From positions 6,696,001 to 6,760,000 of the forward strand of contig NZ_JAZHRT010000001.1 of NCBI RefSeq assembly GCF_036924535.1: a stretch of DNA of 64,000 nt. The letters are read 5' to 3'. This DNA is from Bradyrhizobium sp. AZCC 2262. GTDB lineage: Bacteria > Pseudomonadota > Alphaproteobacteria > Rhizobiales > Xanthobacteraceae. A program made the translations under genes and the position numbers. Under the pieces are notes generated by a model. That model did no database searches, had not been told where the DNA came from, and saw only the letters and a list, made by a program, of their open reading frames with translations. Below are positions 61,552 to 64,000 of the stretch, in pieces. Numbering within the stretch: position 1 is the first letter of the stretch; each line of letters begins with the position of its first letter.

Positions 61552-62015
61552 GGCTAGTCCCCTAGAGATGAAGCAAATCAGGTTCGGGCCCGCTTCGTCG
61601 AAAACGAGCCCACCGAACATTCGGCAGCCGGAGAGCTATCCGAGCGGCGACGTATCTAACAGGCGGGCTGTATTAAACGACAGGAACAGCGTTGGGGATT
61701 TTGACGGGACTGTACGGACTCTCCTGCACGTACGGCTTGATTTTAGAAGGCAGCTTCCTGCCCTCCGGTCAAGAACCAAGCGACGAGCATTTCAACCCCG
61801 TAAGAACACCCCAGACTTGATCATGGTTCAGGGTCAAATAAATGATCCCTTGCGGACGAATTGAAACGCATCGCGTAGGTGACAGGGTATCAACCCAGCG
61901 AGTGTGCTCTCCCGAAGAGCAGTACAGTTTTTTCGCAATCTAGTTCGTTCGTTCCTATCAAAACCACTTCGCGCATGACAACTATCAGCTTCACGCGCGG
62001 GACTGTCATTGGACG
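61552..62015. other. 464-base gene-free stretch between divergent genes
   Basis: The short frames here lack coding bias. It should contain promoters for the leftward NTF2-fold gene and the rightward transporter remnant. A tandem TTCGTTCGTTCC lies near 61945. I see no further structure. Confidence 0.4.
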
Positions 62016-62872
62016 ATGGACAACAGAGCAAACGATTGGTTGTATGGTTTTGTCGGTGTAATCATCTTTTCAGGGTCGTTGCCGGCGACGCGAATTGCCG
62101 TTCGTGAGTTCGCTCCCTCTTTTTTACGACCACACGAGCGACAATCGCGGGCCTGGTTGGCATCGCCATGGTGCTGCTGTTGGGCCAAAGATGGCCTGCC
62201 CGTTCCCAGATTGGCTCACTAGCAATAGTCACAATCGGCTGCGTCATCGGATTCCCGATCTTCACGGCTCTCGCATTGCAAAGCATTACGTCCGCGCGAG
62301 CAACTATCTTTATCGGCTTGCTGCCGCTCTCTACAGCACTGTTTGGAGTCCTGCGCGACGAAGAACGCCCACGGCCGGCCTTCTGGCTGTTTTCCATCGC
62401 CGGAGCCGCAGTGGTCGGGCTATTCGCACTGTGGCAAAGCGGAGGCAACATTCTGGGCGACGGATGTATGGTCGCCGCTTCGCTCATCTGTGGCCTTGGC
62501 TACGCTGAAGGTGCGCGTGTGTCCCGCGACTTGGGCGGATGGCAGGTTATCTCTTTCGCCCACCTCCTCGCTCTACCGGTCATGCTGCCGCTTGCAATAC
62601 TCTGGCGACCGGTGGGCCTGGTTGGAATCGGCTGGCCATCCTTCGTCGGACTTGCATATGTTTCACTATTTTCGAGTCTGATCGGATTCATCTTTTGGTA
62701 CCGTGGACTCGCCCAGGGCGGCATCGCCGCGGTCGGCCAGCTTCAGCTTCTACAACCCTTTCTCTCCCTGGCTCTTGCCGCATTGCTCCTTCATGAGCAA
62801 GTCGATCTCACCGTCTGGGTCGTCGCTGCCTGCGTTGTCGCTTGTGTTGCTGGAGCAAAGAGATTTGCTTGA
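62016..62872 (+). pseudogene. EamA/DMT-family transporter, interrupted by a frameshift in a T-run
   Basis: The frame from ATG 62016 gives the first EamA helix (WLYGFVGVIIFSGSLPATRI) and AVREFAPSFL, then runs out of frame. Family sequence resumes one frame over as TTRATIAGLVGIAMVLLLGQ and continues to the TGA at 62872, with several membrane segments such as IGCVIGFPIFTALALQSI and LQLLQPFLSLALAALLLHEQ. The break falls at a run of six T (62120-62125); one more T would join the frames into a full protein of about 285 residues. It is either a true pseudogene, a homopolymer sequencing error or a slippage site. If intact, an inner-membrane metabolite exporter. Confidence 0.78.
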
Positions 62873-62978
62873 AGTTACCAGCTCAGCGGACCGCAGACCT
62901 GATGCAATCGATGGTCTATCCAGCTCAACAATGACCTACGCAGTACAACTTTCAAACGTCGAGTGAGGAGGGTCGCAG

Positions 62979-63803
62979 ATGCGCACTCAAGCAGAAAAAG
63001 CGGACATTTTTCGCAAGTTGCACGAGCGGTCCGGCGCGTTCATCATCCCCAACCCGTGGGACGCTGGTACCGCAAAGCTCTTGGCGTCCATGGGATTTGA
63101 GGCACTGGCAACAACCAGCCTCGGTCTGGCGAATGCGCTCGGGCAAGTTGCCGTTAGCCTGGACGAAATTATAGAAAATTGCCGTTCGATCGCCGCTGCC
63201 ACCGATCTTCCCGTTAACGCCGACCTCGAAAACTGCGGCGCCGACGATCCCAAATCGGCTGCGGCAGCTATTTCGCGGGCCGCCGAGGCTGGCGCCGTCG
63301 GCGGTTCGATCGAGGACTTCTCAGGCGACCGGCATAATCCAATTTACGATTTCACGCTTGCCGTCGAGCGCGTGCACGCCGCCGTGGAAGCGGCTCGCGC
63401 GCTTCCTTTCCCATTTTTGCTCACGGCGCGCGCTGAGAACTACCTGCACGGACGCGTCGACCTGGACGACACAATCAAGCGCCTTCAAGCCTTCGAGGCA
63501 GCGGGAGCAGACGTGCTGTACTCACCAGGACTGCGCGACATTGACACCATTCGCAAGGTGGTCTCATCAGTCAAAAAGCCCTTCAACTTGGTGATGGGCT
63601 TCGCCGACCCAACGCTGACCGTCGACCAGCTGTCTGCTGCCGGCGTGAAACGAATCAGCGTTGGAGGTGCCATGGAACGTCATGCGTTGGCTGCATTTCT
63701 CAGAGCCGCACGTGAAATGAAGGAACATGGCGCCTTTACTTATATAACAGACTTGGCCCCGATCAGAGAGGTACGGATAGCCTTTCTCAAGGCCCCACAA
63801 TGA
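62979..63803 (+). CDS. isocitrate lyase/PEP mutase-family protein
   Basis: 274 residues from the ATG at 62979 with GAGGAGGG upstream. The alpha/beta barrel landmarks are FIIPNPWDAGTAKLLASMGF near residue 22, TSLGLANALG near 46, the metal/active loop NADLENCGADD near 78 and GGSIEDFSGD near 107. The ENCG loop replaces the KKCGH of true isocitrate lyases, so it belongs to the PEP mutase/oxaloacetate decarboxylase/methylisocitrate lyase-like side. It would cleave or rearrange a 2-oxo acid bearing a C-C or C-P bond in the cytoplasm. Stands alone, after the broken transporter. Confidence 0.88.
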   Translation: MRTQAEKADIFRKLHERSGAFIIPNPWDAGTAKLLASMGFEALATTSLGLANALGQVAVSLDEIIENCRSIAAATDLPVNADLENCGADDPKSAAAAISRAAEAGAVGGSIEDFSGDRHNPIYDFTLAVERVHAAVEAARALPFPFLLTARAENYLHGRVDLDDTIKRLQAFEAAGADVLYSPGLRDIDTIRKVVSSVKKPFNLVMGFADPTLTVDQLSAAGVKRISVGGAMERHALAAFLRAAREMKEHGAFTYITDLAPIREVRIAFLKAPQ

Positions 63804-63840
63804 TCCGACACGCAGCGCTAAGGCCAGGCCAGCCGTACCT

Positions 63841-63999
63841 TCATCGCCGCCTGCTTCCAGGCCGTCGAGCTAGAAGTTTGAGTGTATGAGCTCGAGATCT
63901 CACCGCGGAAACTGTCCGCCCAAGGTCGGCCGCGATCTCGGCCATGTCGCGCCCCCCGAACACCGCCAAGCTTAGGTCAGTATCATCCTTGCTGGTCCA
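63841..63999 (-). CDS. small SANT/Myb-like helix-turn-helix protein, C-terminal part (cut by window edge)
   Basis: Reading leftward from the window edge, 52 codons end at the TGA at 63843-63841. The sequence WTSKDDTDLSLAVFGGRDMA followed by EIAADLGRTVSAVRSRAHTL matches the small W-T-x-x-D-D helix-turn-helix proteins common in Bradyrhizobium-type genomes. In these a helix with GRTxxAVRSRA would contact DNA. The start lies outside the window. Probably a short DNA-binding protein of unknown target. Confidence 0.6.
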   Translation of the reverse strand, partial: WTSKDDTDLSLAVFGGRDMAEIAADLGRTVSAVRSRAHTLKLLARRPGSRRR

Positions 64000-64000
64000 C

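Overview
The window reads as chromosome or large-replicon DNA of a high-GC alphaproteobacterium, most likely in the Bradyrhizobium/Rhodopseudomonas group. The basis is codon bias, gene style (PimC-like acyl-CoA dehydrogenase, HAAT and Ssu transporters, a plasmid-type ParB remnant of a kind common in Rhizobiales) and the density of ABC importers. This is inference, not a database match. I see no rRNA, tRNA, CRISPR array or intact insertion sequence.

Positions 1-31 kb look like an organosulfur-scavenging island. A leftward six-gene operon (10707 to 3654) encodes a DszA/NtaA-type flavin monooxygenase, a four-domain rhodanese, an Ssu-type ABC importer (permease, ATPase, binding protein) and a DszC/SfnB-like acyl-CoA-dehydrogenase-fold monooxygenase. 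An Rrf2 regulator with four cysteines lies just upstream. Next come a Tat-exported vanadium-haloperoxidase-like protein, a second Ssu-type importer with two permeases, a second luciferase-like monooxygenase and a complete DppBCDF-type importer. Six family-5 solute-binding proteins (one cut by the window edge) and two more DszC-like enzymes complete the island. The layout suggests uptake of several organosulfur compounds followed by oxidative C-S cleavage in the cytoplasm. No flavin reductase dedicated to the monooxygenases is evident.

Positions 31.5-42 kb are a mosaic. There is a metallo-beta-lactamase-fold hydrolase, a PPOX flavoprotein and a nitrilase, divergent from a GlxA-type regulator. 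A decayed Tau/Ssu-type importer follows (frameshifted binding protein and ATPase truncated before its signature motif). Then come a TetR regulator with its quinone oxidoreductase, which share a near-identical operator, and Ohr, an exported epoxide hydrolase and a formamidase-type amidase. At 42.2-42.6 kb a ParB-like fragment abuts a 205-bp duplicated piece of the quinone oxidoreductase, marking a recombination scar.

Positions 42.6-50.7 kb are one leftward operon: a branched-chain-type importer (LivG, LivF, binding protein, LivH, LivM), an SDR, an APH-fold phosphotransferase and a two-subunit CoA transferase. It probably serves uptake and activation of an organic acid.

Positions 51-61 kb hold two copies of an Old Yellow Enzyme gene with matching upstream control DNA. 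The first copy sits with rubredoxin, RidA and a rubredoxin-reductase-like protein. The second carries only a rubredoxin scar, followed by PaiB and a PimC-like dehydrogenase. Between them are a shikimate-dehydrogenase homologue and a second Liv-type binding protein. The right end has an NTF2-fold protein, a frameshifted DMT transporter, a PEP-mutase/isocitrate-lyase family enzyme and the tail of a small helix-turn-helix protein running off the edge.
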